Assembly (NCBI GenBank): GCA_949289995.1
Contig: CASEQE010000045.1
Span: 1 to 48,567, forward strand
Length of the DNA: 48,567 nucleotides
Origin: an uncultured Peptococcaceae bacterium
GTDB lineage: Bacteria > Bacillota > Dehalobacteriia > UBA4068
Reading direction: 5' to 3'
Shown here: positions 25,175-33,967 of the stretch, one piece after another
How positions within the stretch are numbered: the first letter of the stretch is position 1
Layout of the letters: each line of letters opens with the position of its first letter
Translations under genes and position numbers: made by a program
The notes under the pieces: generated by a model
Seen by the model: the letters and a program-made list of their open reading frames with translations, nothing else
What the model was told of the DNA's origin: nothing
Databases searched by the model: none

Positions 25175-26473
25175 ATGAAAAACAAGGAACGTCTGGTGAA
25201 AAAGCTTCTTCCCTATGCTATATGGGATTATACCGGCCTGCAAAACTGGCTCAATGAGCAGGCGCAAGCCGGCTATGCTTTAACAACTTGGCCAAAAAAA
25301 TGGTTTTTTATGGGAATAGTGCATTTTTTAAAGGATCCGCAAGCTGTTCATTATCGTTACGCTCTGGATCCTATCAGGGAAAAAATTGGCGAAATAGAAT
25401 TACAGGATCGGACGGCCAGCTATCAGGAAGCTGGTTGGCATTATGTAACCAAAATCGGCAAATTGTATGCCGTATACCGCTGCGATGATCCATCGGCTTC
25501 TGATTTATATAGCGATCCTCAGAGCCTGGCATGGGCTATGAAAAAACAAATGCGATGGGCATGGATCGCTCTCTGTCTATGTGTTTTATGGATTGCCCTG
25601 CTATTTCGAAGCGAATGGTCCACCTTGTTTCACTGGCCGTCAGAGTTGCTTATGGAACTGATTCTGAAAGCAGAAATTTTAATTCCTCTCTATGGCATTA
25701 TGTTTACGCTTGCTCTGGCAGTTTTGCTCCAGGAAATTGGATTTTGTCGCGGTATTCGGCGGCTGCGGCTCTATTTGAACCAAGGGCATTGGCCACCTGC
25801 CGGTCCTCGCCGCTATCCCGCATTTTGCCACAGTTTGTTGGCCTGGCTTCTCTTAGGTATATGTGTGCTATTTTTGGTATACTTGGGAATCTCCGGTAAA
25901 CAACATACCATAGTGTTATCCGATCCTGAGGCATGGTCTTTTCCTCATATTATGCTAACAGAAATTCTTCCGGATGGTGCAAATTTGCTTCCATATACTC
26001 CTCAGGAAATGCTACATTCAGATACTTTTAATCATTCTTTTCTAGCTCCTGAGCAATATGATGTAGCGCAAGGAGGGATGGCTTCTCTGGATGATGGCAC
26101 AAAGCTGGATAGCAGACTCTATCAGGAATACGTCCATGCCACCTCCCCTACTTTGGCTCAAATGGTGTATCGGGGACGAGTAGCAGCCCATTGTCACGCC
26201 CTGGAATAATATGAAAAAAATTGGCAAAAAAACACAATTCTCCATGAGGATTTATCCCAGGCTTATACCTTTATTCAGAAGAAAGAAATATCGTATCCCG
26301 GTTTGGATAGACTAACAATCTTTACCTATCAATTTGCTGCTAATAAAACAAATCCACATACGGTTTACATCGCTTTAGCAGGGGAATGCGTATTCGTGCT
26401 CAATTGCCAAGGTGCCGCCGATGCAGAAACTGCCATAGCGCTTTTGACAAAGCGAATAGAAAATACGGAATAA
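25175..26473 (+). pseudogene. DUF2812 membrane protein with an in-frame TAA at 26207
   Basis: AAGGAG precedes ATG 25175. Residues ~10-110 are a DUF2812 domain (LQNWLNEQAQAGYALTTWPKKWFFMG, in parts), then four hydrophobic segments between ~125 and 250. The frame stops after 344 codons (26207-26209), yet stays open in the same frame for 87 more codons to 26473. That part encodes a plausible C-terminal domain (LTIFTYQFAANKTNPHTVYIALAG; CVFVLNCQGAADAETAIALL). A single nonsense change would explain it. The truncated 344-aa protein may still be made. It is under the PadR promoter. Confidence 0.65.
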
Positions 26474-26570
26474 ATTCTGCTACCATTTTTAAATTTACTG
26501 AATCATTATTGAAAAAGTCAGTAAAAGAATAAGGCCATATATAGACTTTTGTCCACACCGTCCATTAAAA

Positions 26571-26605
26571 AAGGAGCCGTTTTTGCTATTCAGATACGGC
26601 TCCTT
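26571..26605. terminator. Bidirectional terminator between the PadR operon and the glycosyltransferase
   Basis: A perfect 10-bp stem (AAGGAGCCGT / ACGGCTCCTT), 15-nt loop, A-run before and T-run after, so it works for both convergent genes. Confidence 0.85.
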
Positions 26606-26669
26606 TTTATGTCTTCACATAGATACTTTTTCGAATCGACATGTCATTGTCATCGTTTTCTACTGAAAA

Positions 26670-28649
26670 CTAATTTTCTCCTAAAATATGATATAAAAAT
26701 CTTATCGCATCATCCATATGGATACCATCATGACCTTTTTCCGGTTCAAAATGCAGAATTACTTCCATATCATTATATTCTTGAATACGCTTCATTGATT
26801 CCGCATTTTGCAAAAAGGGCACCAATTGCATAGAATTGTCCGCAACGGAACATAGGTTGACATGCAAATAAATTTTCGGTACATAATGATTTTTTTCAAA
26901 AGCATCGACAACGCTAAAACGTTCCTTATATTTCAAGGCTGCGCCAATATTATCAAAAGAAAACGTGACCACAGAATCCAAAGCATCTTTAAATATCCAA
27001 TTGCGCACATCCAGTTGAGCGTTATCCGCTACAACTTTCGCCCCTTTTAAATAGATTCCCATAATGATCGACATATATCCGCCGGCTGAGGTACCGTAAA
27101 CCGCCGTATCTTGTAAACGGATGCCCATTTTGGAAATAATTTTTTTCAAAATCAAACTGCTGTTTTCTAAATAATAATCCTCGTTCTTACCAATTCCCCA
27201 ACCTATTTGTAAAAAACTGTTTAGATATAATGTGGGATCCATACAAAATATGGATGAAGTTTTCAATAAATTAGCCCAGCTATGGCGTTGAAATACCGGC
27301 ACGGAAACGTTGCCTTCCGGCACAGCTCCATTATTAAATACGATCAATTTATCATTATCGCTCCGTCGATGGATAAGATATTCGTAAGGAACGCCGTTTT
27401 TGATTACACGTAAGACATACAAAGAATCTTGACGGATTTCATGATGATCTAGTTCAAAATCCTGTATGGTAACTTCGGGATACGGTAATTTCTTCATTTT
27501 ATTATGGACGCTAGTTTTTTGCATGGTTTGTTCAATTAAGTCCACGGTTTTCTTTACTTCCGTAGCCAAATCATATTCATCGCCAAGGTCAAAAGAATCT
27601 TTATATCCATCATATTTATTAAGATATTTGATTAACATGGCTGCCAATGCCTTTTCATCATAGTCGATTATATCGCCGCATTTATACTTTGTGATCAACT
27701 CTTTCGCAACTCCCACGTCCGTAGAAATAATAGGCGTATTTAACATCACGCTTTCCACTAAAACAAGACTAAATCCCTCGCTAAATGAAGTTAATACGGT
27801 AGCCACACTGTGTTTTATGTAAGGATAAGGATTCTCAATGAATCCCAATATTCTTACGTTATTGTGTAAATCATTTTCCCGAATATACTTTTCCAGTTCT
27901 GCTCTATCCTCTCCTTCACCTAAAATATAAATCATAAAATCGTCTCGCTGTTTTTTCACTTCTTTTGCAGCTTTTAACAGCAGAATTTGATTTTTGTTAT
28001 AATCCAATCGTCCCAGCGTAGTAAATAATTTTTTATTTGGCAAAGTAACTTTTTCTTCACATAAGGCAAGTATTTTTTCATTATCCACAGAATTGGAGAT
28101 TTTCACTACATTTTCGGTAATCCCAAATAAATCGGCTAATGTTTGTTGCACCACATCAGAAATCACTGCAATAGCATCAAAACATTTTAATACGTTTGCT
28201 TGCATTTCATATTCTTGTTTTACCTGTTTATAGGCAACGGTATCTTCATCTAATTTCAGATAATCCAATTCCCGCATATCGCCGCGAATCCAGAGAATTT
28301 TTAAACCACTTTTGATATAGGAAGCAAAATAAGACGGCGCGTTATGGTTACAGGCAATAATACAATCATATTTTTCCTGAATCCTTTTGTTAAACCGTAT
28401 TGGATTGGCCAACAAAGCATAATAATGATCTAATGCCTGTCGTTCATTAAAATTTTCCTGCGTATAATCGATTAGAGAATCTAATACCTTAATATGACTA
28501 GCAAATATTGCGTTATGTGAGTTTTTAAACAGCGGCAAAATCGTAATATCGTATTTGCTTTGATCCATACGGTTTAATACGTCGGCCAATGATTTTTCCG
28601 TACCGTAGCCGTAGGAGATACTCCAGGTTATGAACAACAATTTTTTCAT
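26670..28649 (-). CDS. GT4 glycosyltransferase fused to a C-terminal alpha/beta-hydrolase-like domain (XcbB/CpsF-like)
   Basis: A 659-residue cytoplasmic protein. Residues ~1-375 are a GT-B glycosyltransferase of the GT4 type: GYGTEKSLADVL at the N-terminus, LGRLDYNKNQILLLKAA (~212-228) and SFSEGFSLVLVESVMLNTPIIS (~288-309). Residues ~390-659 form a second domain with a nucleophile elbow YGTSAGGYM (S521), candidate D604 and H640 (GHDG), resembling the hydrolase fold of XcbB/CpsF-like capsule proteins. ATG 28649 is chosen because GGGGTGAG precedes it; the longer frame overlaps the divergent gene. A role in teichoic-acid-like, glycoprotein or capsule polymer synthesis is inferred. Single gene. 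Confidence 0.75.
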   Translation of the reverse strand: MKKLLFITWSISYGYGTEKSLADVLNRMDQSKYDITILPLFKNSHNAIFASHIKVLDSLIDYTQENFNERQALDHYYALLANPIRFNKRIQEKYDCIIACNHNAPSYFASYIKSGLKILWIRGDMRELDYLKLDEDTVAYKQVKQEYEMQANVLKCFDAIAVISDVVQQTLADLFGITENVVKISNSVDNEKILALCEEKVTLPNKKLFTTLGRLDYNKNQILLLKAAKEVKKQRDDFMIYILGEGEDRAELEKYIRENDLHNNVRILGFIENPYPYIKHSVATVLTSFSEGFSLVLVESVMLNTPIISTDVGVAKELITKYKCGDIIDYDEKALAAMLIKYLNKYDGYKDSFDLGDEYDLATEVKKTVDLIEQTMQKTSVHNKMKKLPYPEVTIQDFELDHHEIRQDSLYVLRVIKNGVPYEYLIHRRSDNDKLIVFNNGAVPEGNVSVPVFQRHSWANLLKTSSIFCMDPTLYLNSFLQIGWGIGKNEDYYLENSSLILKKIISKMGIRLQDTAVYGTSAGGYMSIIMGIYLKGAKVVADNAQLDVRNWIFKDALDSVVTFSFDNIGAALKYKERFSVVDAFEKNHYVPKIYLHVNLCSVADNSMQLVPFLQNAESMKRIQEYNDMEVILHFEPEKGHDGIHMDDAIRFLYHILGEN

Positions 28650-28797
28650 TATCTCACCCCCATAACAAGTATATGGGACGCGCAGACAAACCGTGCAAGC
28701 TCCAGTCCCCATGACACATTTAAAAACGAACAAACATATTATACGATTAAAAAGCCGTATTTTAGCTGTCTTATCGGAAAACGGGGAGTGCGATGCA

Positions 28798-29520
28798 ATG
28801 AAAAAAATAGCAACAAAAGCCAAAATGGTATACCAAAATATCCCCATTGTGGATCGATTCTTAATGCTTTTTATGTTGATTCTCTTTGTTTATATGACCT
28901 GGCATCTGTTCACCGGTGCATACGTTGATGACGATTCTAACGCCATTGATATTATCGTACGAACTTCCGCCGCCGCCATTTTTGGTTATTTTATCAGCAA
29001 TAATTTTGCCCATGAAGCTGTTAACGACGAAGCCACGACCAACCAATTGACAACCGACGCCGAAGTCGTTCAGGCCGCAACCAGTATGGCAACTATGGCG
29101 ACGACGTCTGCACAGGCGGTAAATCTGGCCGTCGATAGCTCTAATCAAGCCCCTATATCGCCGGCGGTCGATCCCAGCATCAGCCCAGCCGCCGATCCCT
29201 CTAGCCACACCAATACATTACCGGCGGCTCAACAAACCGTTGATCCATCCTCCATCTTACCGTATGCCGCCGCTTCTTTACCCAGCGGCTTGCCGTCCCC
29301 TTCCCCTACGGAATCTACGCTCGTATCGCCAGGGCGTTTTAGTAAATTGCAAGTCTATATCGTTTCAATCATCGGTCTGTCATCATTGATCATTTTGCTA
29401 ATATCCCGCCTTTACATAGCAAATACGCCTGAACTTACGGCTATCATATCCCAGCTTAGGGATTTTGTATCTGCTTGTATCGGTTTTTTAATCGGCTGTG
29501 GTAAAAATGGGGCACGTTAG
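28798..29520 (+). CDS. Membrane protein with a Pro/Ala/Ser-rich middle, unknown function
   Basis: A 240-residue protein. The N-terminal region holds a strong segment (FLMLFMLILFVYMTWHLF) and a second (IIVRTSAAAIFGYFIS). Residues ~95-185 are low-complexity, rich in A, S, P and T (repeated VDPS, AVDPS, AADPS). The C-terminus has VYIVSIIGLSSLIILLIS and FVSACIGFLIGC segments. GGGGAG lies 9-14 bases before ATG 28798. It is divergent from the glycosyltransferase fusion, with starts 150 bp apart. A surface or wall-spanning role would fit, but no family is recognised. Confidence 0.55.
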   Translation: MKKIATKAKMVYQNIPIVDRFLMLFMLILFVYMTWHLFTGAYVDDDSNAIDIIVRTSAAAIFGYFISNNFAHEAVNDEATTNQLTTDAEVVQAATSMATMATTSAQAVNLAVDSSNQAPISPAVDPSISPAADPSSHTNTLPAAQQTVDPSSILPYAAASLPSGLPSPSPTESTLVSPGRFSKLQVYIVSIIGLSSLIILLISRLYIANTPELTAIISQLRDFVSACIGFLIGCGKNGAR

Positions 29521-29637
29521 AACGATACGCGAAGGGTAGACGCTTTTATATATGCAAATTATTACCTAACATTATATTATCGTGCTTATGTGATACTCGT
29601 TATGCGATTCTATTTGTATAGTTTTATGAGAAAAGAG

Positions 29638-29670
29638 AACGGCCGGGAAGCCATTGCCCAGCCGTTTTTT
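29638..29670 (+). terminator. Terminator after the P/A/S-rich membrane protein
   Basis: AACGGC and GCCGTT with an inner GGG/CCC pairing, followed by six T. The rest of 29521-29766 holds no gene. Confidence 0.8.
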
Positions 29671-29766
29671 CGCAATACTATTTACATAACATGAAGGTAA
29701 AGTTATTTTACAATACTTTTTATCCGATTGCCACATATACGTAGACAATATTTTACTGCTTTGATT

Positions 29767-31446
29767 CTAGATAGCTACGTTTTGTTGCATATGTGCAAGA
29801 TAACGTTTTGTCAGGTAATGGGTTATCGCCGAACGTGAAATAATGCCTACCACTTTTTGATCGCTAACCACTGGTACTTTTTTCACGCCAGCTTCACTCA
29901 ACAACTTACAAGCATCCTCCAAGGAAGCGTTTATCGATATGGTAATCGGTTTATTTGAGCCAATTTCCAATACATTAAACTGCATGATCGCCTGTAATTT
30001 TTGTTCAAACTCTGCATCTGGATTCCAAAAAGAATCCATAAATAACACGGAGCTACCTAGTGCAATCGTAGGCCGCTCTCCCCTACGCAAATAACGCATA
30101 ATATCACCATCACTGATAAAGCCAACTGCCGTACCACTGGCGGAAACGATAGGTGCGCCGCTGATATTTTTCTCGGAAAAAAAGGCAATTGCATCGCGTA
30201 CAGTGGCTTCTTGACACAAGGTATAGACATCCCGTTTCATATATTGTGACAATAATTGGGCGCCTTCTTCCGTATCGCTATAGTCGATTCTAAGTTTATT
30301 GTAGTACCTTTCCACATACGCGATATAGACAATACCGCCCAGCACATATGCAACGGCAGTCAAAGCAAATCCAATGGATAAACCAATGGTCTCTTGCAGA
30401 CAGCCCATCAAAAGAGACCCGATGCCAATACCGATATCATAAGACAATAAATAAGTGGCGTTTGCTACGCCCCGTTTGGGAGCTGCCGTCGTGCCGGTCA
30501 CAAAAGATTGAAATAATGGCTGTAAAATACCATACCCTAAACCGAAGCAGAATCCGGCAATCAATAAATGCGCCCCCGTAGTTAAAAATACATAGCTCAC
30601 CATCGTAAGAATAAGAATGGTCAAACTGGCATACACCAAAAGCCGATGCTTTCCGGCATCGATAACTTTTTGGGTAGATAATTTAGAGACGAGCATGCCG
30701 GCCACTAGGCAGATATAAAAATATGGAATAACGGACATTAAATTTTTTTCTTGCGCCAAAATGGATGAATATGCAATAACTGCGCCGTAGGGAATCATCA
30801 AAAACATCATGTTAAACATAAACGGCAGCGCAGGATTATATATAGAATTCCTTAAGGCAAACTTTTTTCGTTCTACTTTAGGATAACGGATCTTACAACA
30901 AGAGACGCAAATCAAGGCAAGGACGCTAATTCCAAAAATCGTTAAAAACGAGGCTTTGCTACTCATATGGTTTTGAACCTGTATACCGACATAAGGTCCT
31001 ACCGCCATACCAATCGATATCGTAAAAGCAAATCGGCTAATGCCTTCCGTTATTTTAGCCGGCGGCAAAACGTTGCTGGCCAGCGTCATGGTTGCCGAAC
31101 CGCATATAGAATATACGGCGCCAACGTATAATCGGATCACCACCAAAATTCCAAATATAGGAAAAGCAATAAAAGCTGGAAATGATAAACAGAAAAGTGC
31201 TAAAAAAAACAAGTATACACGATAACGATTAAAATTATCTAATAAGTATCCCGCAAGTGGGCGAAATAGAATCGTTGCGACCGACATTGCCGTCAATACA
31301 ATACCAATTTTTGAACCAGCAATACCAATTTCCTGGCAATATACAGGAATAATAGGTATAGAAGCATAAAATGCTGCCAATACCAGCAAATTGGTAATAA
31401 AAAGAAGTATAAATTTTTGATTCCAAATTTTCTTGGGTCTTTCCAT
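29767..31446 (-). CDS. MFS transporter with a C-terminal CBS-domain pair
   Basis: A 559-residue protein. Residues ~10-400 are a 12-segment major facilitator with motif-A-like LAGYLLDNFNRYRVYL after the second segment and a multidrug-type N-terminus. Residues ~420-555 are two CBS domains: MKRDVYTLCQEATVRDAIAFF / VGFISDGDIMRYL and ITISINASLEDACKLLSEAG / VVGIISRSAITHYL. CBS pairs bind adenosyl ligands, so transport may be gated by nucleotide or ion state. Start ATG 31446 has AAGGAG ten bases upstream. It is divergent from marR with an operator between. Substrate unknown; drug efflux is the default guess. Confidence 0.85.
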   Translation of the reverse strand: MERPKKIWNQKFILLFITNLLVLAAFYASIPIIPVYCQEIGIAGSKIGIVLTAMSVATILFRPLAGYLLDNFNRYRVYLFFLALFCLSFPAFIAFPIFGILVVIRLYVGAVYSICGSATMTLASNVLPPAKITEGISRFAFTISIGMAVGPYVGIQVQNHMSSKASFLTIFGISVLALICVSCCKIRYPKVERKKFALRNSIYNPALPFMFNMMFLMIPYGAVIAYSSILAQEKNLMSVIPYFYICLVAGMLVSKLSTQKVIDAGKHRLLVYASLTILILTMVSYVFLTTGAHLLIAGFCFGLGYGILQPLFQSFVTGTTAAPKRGVANATYLLSYDIGIGIGSLLMGCLQETIGLSIGFALTAVAYVLGGIVYIAYVERYYNKLRIDYSDTEEGAQLLSQYMKRDVYTLCQEATVRDAIAFFSEKNISGAPIVSASGTAVGFISDGDIMRYLRRGERPTIALGSSVLFMDSFWNPDAEFEQKLQAIMQFNVLEIGSNKPITISINASLEDACKLLSEAGVKKVPVVSDQKVVGIISRSAITHYLTKRYLAHMQQNVAI

Positions 31447-31532
31447 ATACCTGCAACTCCTTCATATCTAAATCTTTATACTTAAAATTATATAGCTATA
31501 CTAGTTATTTAGTTGCAATTGCCACTTCTTTA

Positions 31533-31561
31533 ACTATACCACATGCTTGATCATGGGTCAA
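31533..31561 (-). promoter_or_regulatory. Promoter of the MFS-CBS gene
   Basis: Minus-strand -35 TTGACC (31556-31561) and -10 TATAGT (31533-31538) with a 17-bp spacer. It lies next to the MarR operator at 31563. Confidence 0.75.
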
Positions 31562-31562
31562 T

Positions 31563-31597
31563 AGTTGGTTGCATAGGCAACCAACTTGCGTTATAAT
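31563..31597 (+). promoter_or_regulatory. marR promoter with palindromic MarR operator
   Basis: AGTTGGTTGC-ATAG-GCAACCAACT (31563-31586) is a perfect 10-4-10 palindrome. It overlaps the plus-strand -35 TTGCAT (31569-31574), which is 17 bp from the -10 TATAAT (31592-31597), and abuts the -35 of the divergent MFS promoter. One dimer could therefore repress both directions. Confidence 0.85.
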
Positions 31598-31627
31598 ATA
31601 GATATAGATAAAAAGGAGGATCATGGC

Positions 31628-32065
31628 ATGCCTAATATTATGGATAGTCCATTTAAATCAATTTCAATTTTATATAGAAAATCCCATATTTGGCTGAATA
31701 ATAGTTGTGCACCGCATAACCTTACTGCCGCTCAGGCGGTAATTATCTTGATCGTTTGCGATTTTCAAGAATTGACGCAGGATGAAATTACCAAGCGCCT
31801 AGGGCTGGATAAAAGCGTAATTGCGAAAACCGTAAGCAAATTGGAAGAAAGAGGCTATATGGTTCGTACCGCCAATGCAAAAGATAAACGAACTTACGAT
31901 ATTCGTCCAACGGAAAAAGCTTGGCAAGCATATCCTTTTGTGCAGGAACAAATAGACGTCTGTTTTCAGCGTATGACCCAAAACATGACGGATAGCGAAC
32001 GTATAGAGTTTAAGCGTTTACTCCTCTTAGCCGCAAATACTACCATTTCTTTGGATGATGAATAA
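31628..32065 (+). CDS. MarR-family transcriptional regulator
   Basis: A 145-residue winged-helix protein. The DNA-binding core LTQDEITKRLGLDKSVIAKTVSKLEERGYMVR and the wing AKDKRTYDIRPTEKAWQ (parts of one domain) are typical. ATG 31628 follows AAGGAGG by 8 bases. It is divergent from the MFS-CBS transporter, the classical MarR-effector arrangement, and the palindrome between them is its probable operator. Ligand unknown. Confidence 0.9.
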   Translation: MPNIMDSPFKSISILYRKSHIWLNNSCAPHNLTAAQAVIILIVCDFQELTQDEITKRLGLDKSVIAKTVSKLEERGYMVRTANAKDKRTYDIRPTEKAWQAYPFVQEQIDVCFQRMTQNMTDSERIEFKRLLLLAANTTISLDDE

Positions 32066-32178
32066 ACTGACGCCTCGCTTTTTGCAACATATGCTATATG
32101 TCTAACATTCAAGATTTTTAACAAAAACTTGAGATGCATAAATTTAAACGATCAATAAAGCGTACAGAAAGGAAAAAT

Positions 32179-32700
32179 ATGGATTGTCAAATACGCAAAT
32201 GGAACATGGCGGATAAAGCGTGCTTATCCGCCATGTTAAACAATAAAAAAATACTAGATAATTTACGCGACGGACTGCCTTATCCCTATACGTTGGCGGA
32301 TGCTGAAGCGTTCATCGCCGCTATGTTGGCTGCGGATCAAAATAAGATTTTCCCTTTTGCCATTGCTATACATGACCGAGCGGTCGGCAGCATTTGCGGC
32401 TTTCGCCGTAATAATATTTATGCTCATTCTGCTGAAATAGGCTACTATATAGACGAATCATACTGGGGACAAGGTTTAGCTACAAGCGCCATTCGCCAAA
32501 TCTGCCAGTTCATTTTTCAAACTACGGATATTATTAGAATATTTGCAGAAACATTTGCCAACAATTCGGCTTCCTGCCGTGCTCTAGAAAAGGCTGGCTT
32601 CCAATGGGAAGGCACTTTGCATAGTGCAGCATGTAAAAATGGTAAACTGTTAGATATAAAAATATACGCTGCGCTTCATCCATCCCGACTAAAATTCTAG
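32179..32700 (+). CDS. GNAT-family N-acetyltransferase (RimJ/RimL-like)
   Basis: A 173-residue acyl-CoA-dependent acetyltransferase. AEIGYYIDESYWGQGLATSAIRQI contains the Q/RxxGxG/A acetyl-CoA loop (GQGLAT), followed by IRIFAETFANNSASCRALEKAGF and EGTLHSAA, typical of the RimJ/RimL/SpeG-like branch. GAAAGGA precedes ATG 32179. The last ~12 codons form the left arm of a 23-bp hairpin. Substrate unknown. Confidence 0.85.
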   Translation: MDCQIRKWNMADKACLSAMLNNKKILDNLRDGLPYPYTLADAEAFIAAMLAADQNKIFPFAIAIHDRAVGSICGFRRNNIYAHSAEIGYYIDESYWGQGLATSAIRQICQFIFQTTDIIRIFAETFANNSASCRALEKAGFQWEGTLHSAACKNGKLLDIKIYAALHPSRLKF

Positions 32701-32727
32701 GATAGGATGGATGAAGCGCAGCGTATA
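32663..32727. terminator. 23-bp perfect hairpin overlapping the end of the GNAT gene
   Basis: Arms 32663-32685 and 32705-32727 are perfect complements around a 19-nt loop that contains the GNAT stop codon. There is no T-run. It sits between the convergent GNAT and histidine kinase genes, so it probably ends or protects both transcripts. Confidence 0.75.
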
Positions 32728-32743
32728 CAAACTTTCCCCGCTT

Positions 32744-33967
32744 TTATAGGCGAACCTGAAAACAAATTGTTGCGAATTGCCCTTGACTCACCGTAATAGT
32801 GCCATGATGTTTTTCAACGATAGCTTGGGCGATGGAAAGCCCTATACCAAAACCGTTACCATAACGCCGGACCTTATCTCCTCGATAAAAACGGTCAAAC
32901 AAACGACCTAACGGCAAATCCTGAATCGTCGTATATGTATTTTCAATCGCTAATACTGGATGTTTACCGGCAAACAGAGCAATTTCAATTCTCCCCTCTG
33001 GATCGCAATATTTTACTGCATTATCCATGAGAATTGAAATCAGTTGTCGAATAGACCTCTCGTTACCAATATATTCTACTCCAGGCACAATATTTTCCAC
33101 TAATTTCAGATGATTCTTGCGTATAAGCGGAAAAAATAAGGTAATGGTTTCATATATTGCTTCACTAAGCTGAAAGGATTGCTTAACCAGGTAATTGCCG
33201 TCTTCATCCATACGACTCAGCGTCACCAGACGGTCGACCAATTCCACCATGGTATCCGTTTCCTCTCGTATATCGCTTAGCCACTCGTTAGATCCATATT
33301 CCGCCTCCATAATTTCCAAATTGGTTCGAATCAAAGTTAACGGCGTTTTCAGTTCGTGATTGGCATCGGTGATAAATTGTTTTTGTTTTTCATAACTCTC
33401 CACCGTTGGCTTTACCGCTCGATAGGAAAACAAGACCACCAGGCATAAAACAACCAAGCCGCCGCCAATAAAAACGGAAGAAGCGGATAGCAAAAACCTA
33501 CGATTCATATCCTGCATAGCTGCCCCGTTAATGAATACCGCCGCCGTCCCGTTGGCAGAATCAAATACTTTATAGCGAAAATCCCCTACCCAACCACGTG
33601 AATAACCACTTTCTAAGGCGGTCGCAGCATATACAATCGCTTCTTCTCGAGCTACGCTAGCAATGGAACGGGTATCCACCGATACTACAGCGTCGTTTTC
33701 ATCAAAATAAACGCTAAAATAGCGCGTGGTAAACGGAGATTCCCGGTCGATATCTTGCGGTAACGACATGGGGTTGGCCATCTCAGCCAGATCGTCAACA
33801 TTCGGAAATTTGCCGTCGTTTTTGGCCACAAGATCAGCAAGCGTATCAAGGGAAGCATTGGTTTGTATATGCATCGTCAAATAGATAATAGAAAACAATG
33901 CCAAAAAGGTGATGGCAAAAGATAACATACAAATTTTGATAAATTTTTTTCTTAACCGATAAATCAT
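32744..33967 (-). CDS. Sensor histidine kinase
   Basis: A 407-residue membrane kinase. Segment 1 is FAITFLALFSIIYLTMHI (~17-34), followed by an extracellular sensor of ~120 residues, segment 2 (~160-183), then HisKA with phospho-acceptor H204 in TDANHELKTPL and an ATPase domain (NAVKYCDPEG N-box, FGIGLSIAQAIVEKHHG G-box). ATG 33967 overlaps the response regulator stop as ATGA. It is divergent from the ABC export operon it probably controls. Confidence 0.9.
   Translation of the reverse strand: MIYRLRKKFIKICMLSFAITFLALFSIIYLTMHIQTNASLDTLADLVAKNDGKFPNVDDLAEMANPMSLPQDIDRESPFTTRYFSVYFDENDAVVSVDTRSIASVAREEAIVYAATALESGYSRGWVGDFRYKVFDSANGTAAVFINGAAMQDMNRRFLLSASSVFIGGGLVVLCLVVLFSYRAVKPTVESYEKQKQFITDANHELKTPLTLIRTNLEIMEAEYGSNEWLSDIREETDTMVELVDRLVTLSRMDEDGNYLVKQSFQLSEAIYETITLFFPLIRKNHLKLVENIVPGVEYIGNERSIRQLISILMDNAVKYCDPEGRIEIALFAGKHPVLAIENTYTTIQDLPLGRLFDRFYRGDKVRRYGNGFGIGLSIAQAIVEKHHGTITVSQGQFATICFQVRL

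Noticed and set aside
28650..28847. 66-codon N-terminal extension of the glycosyltransferase
   Set aside because: It would overlap the divergent gene start; the internal ATG at 28649 has a strong site and begins exactly where the GT-B fold begins.
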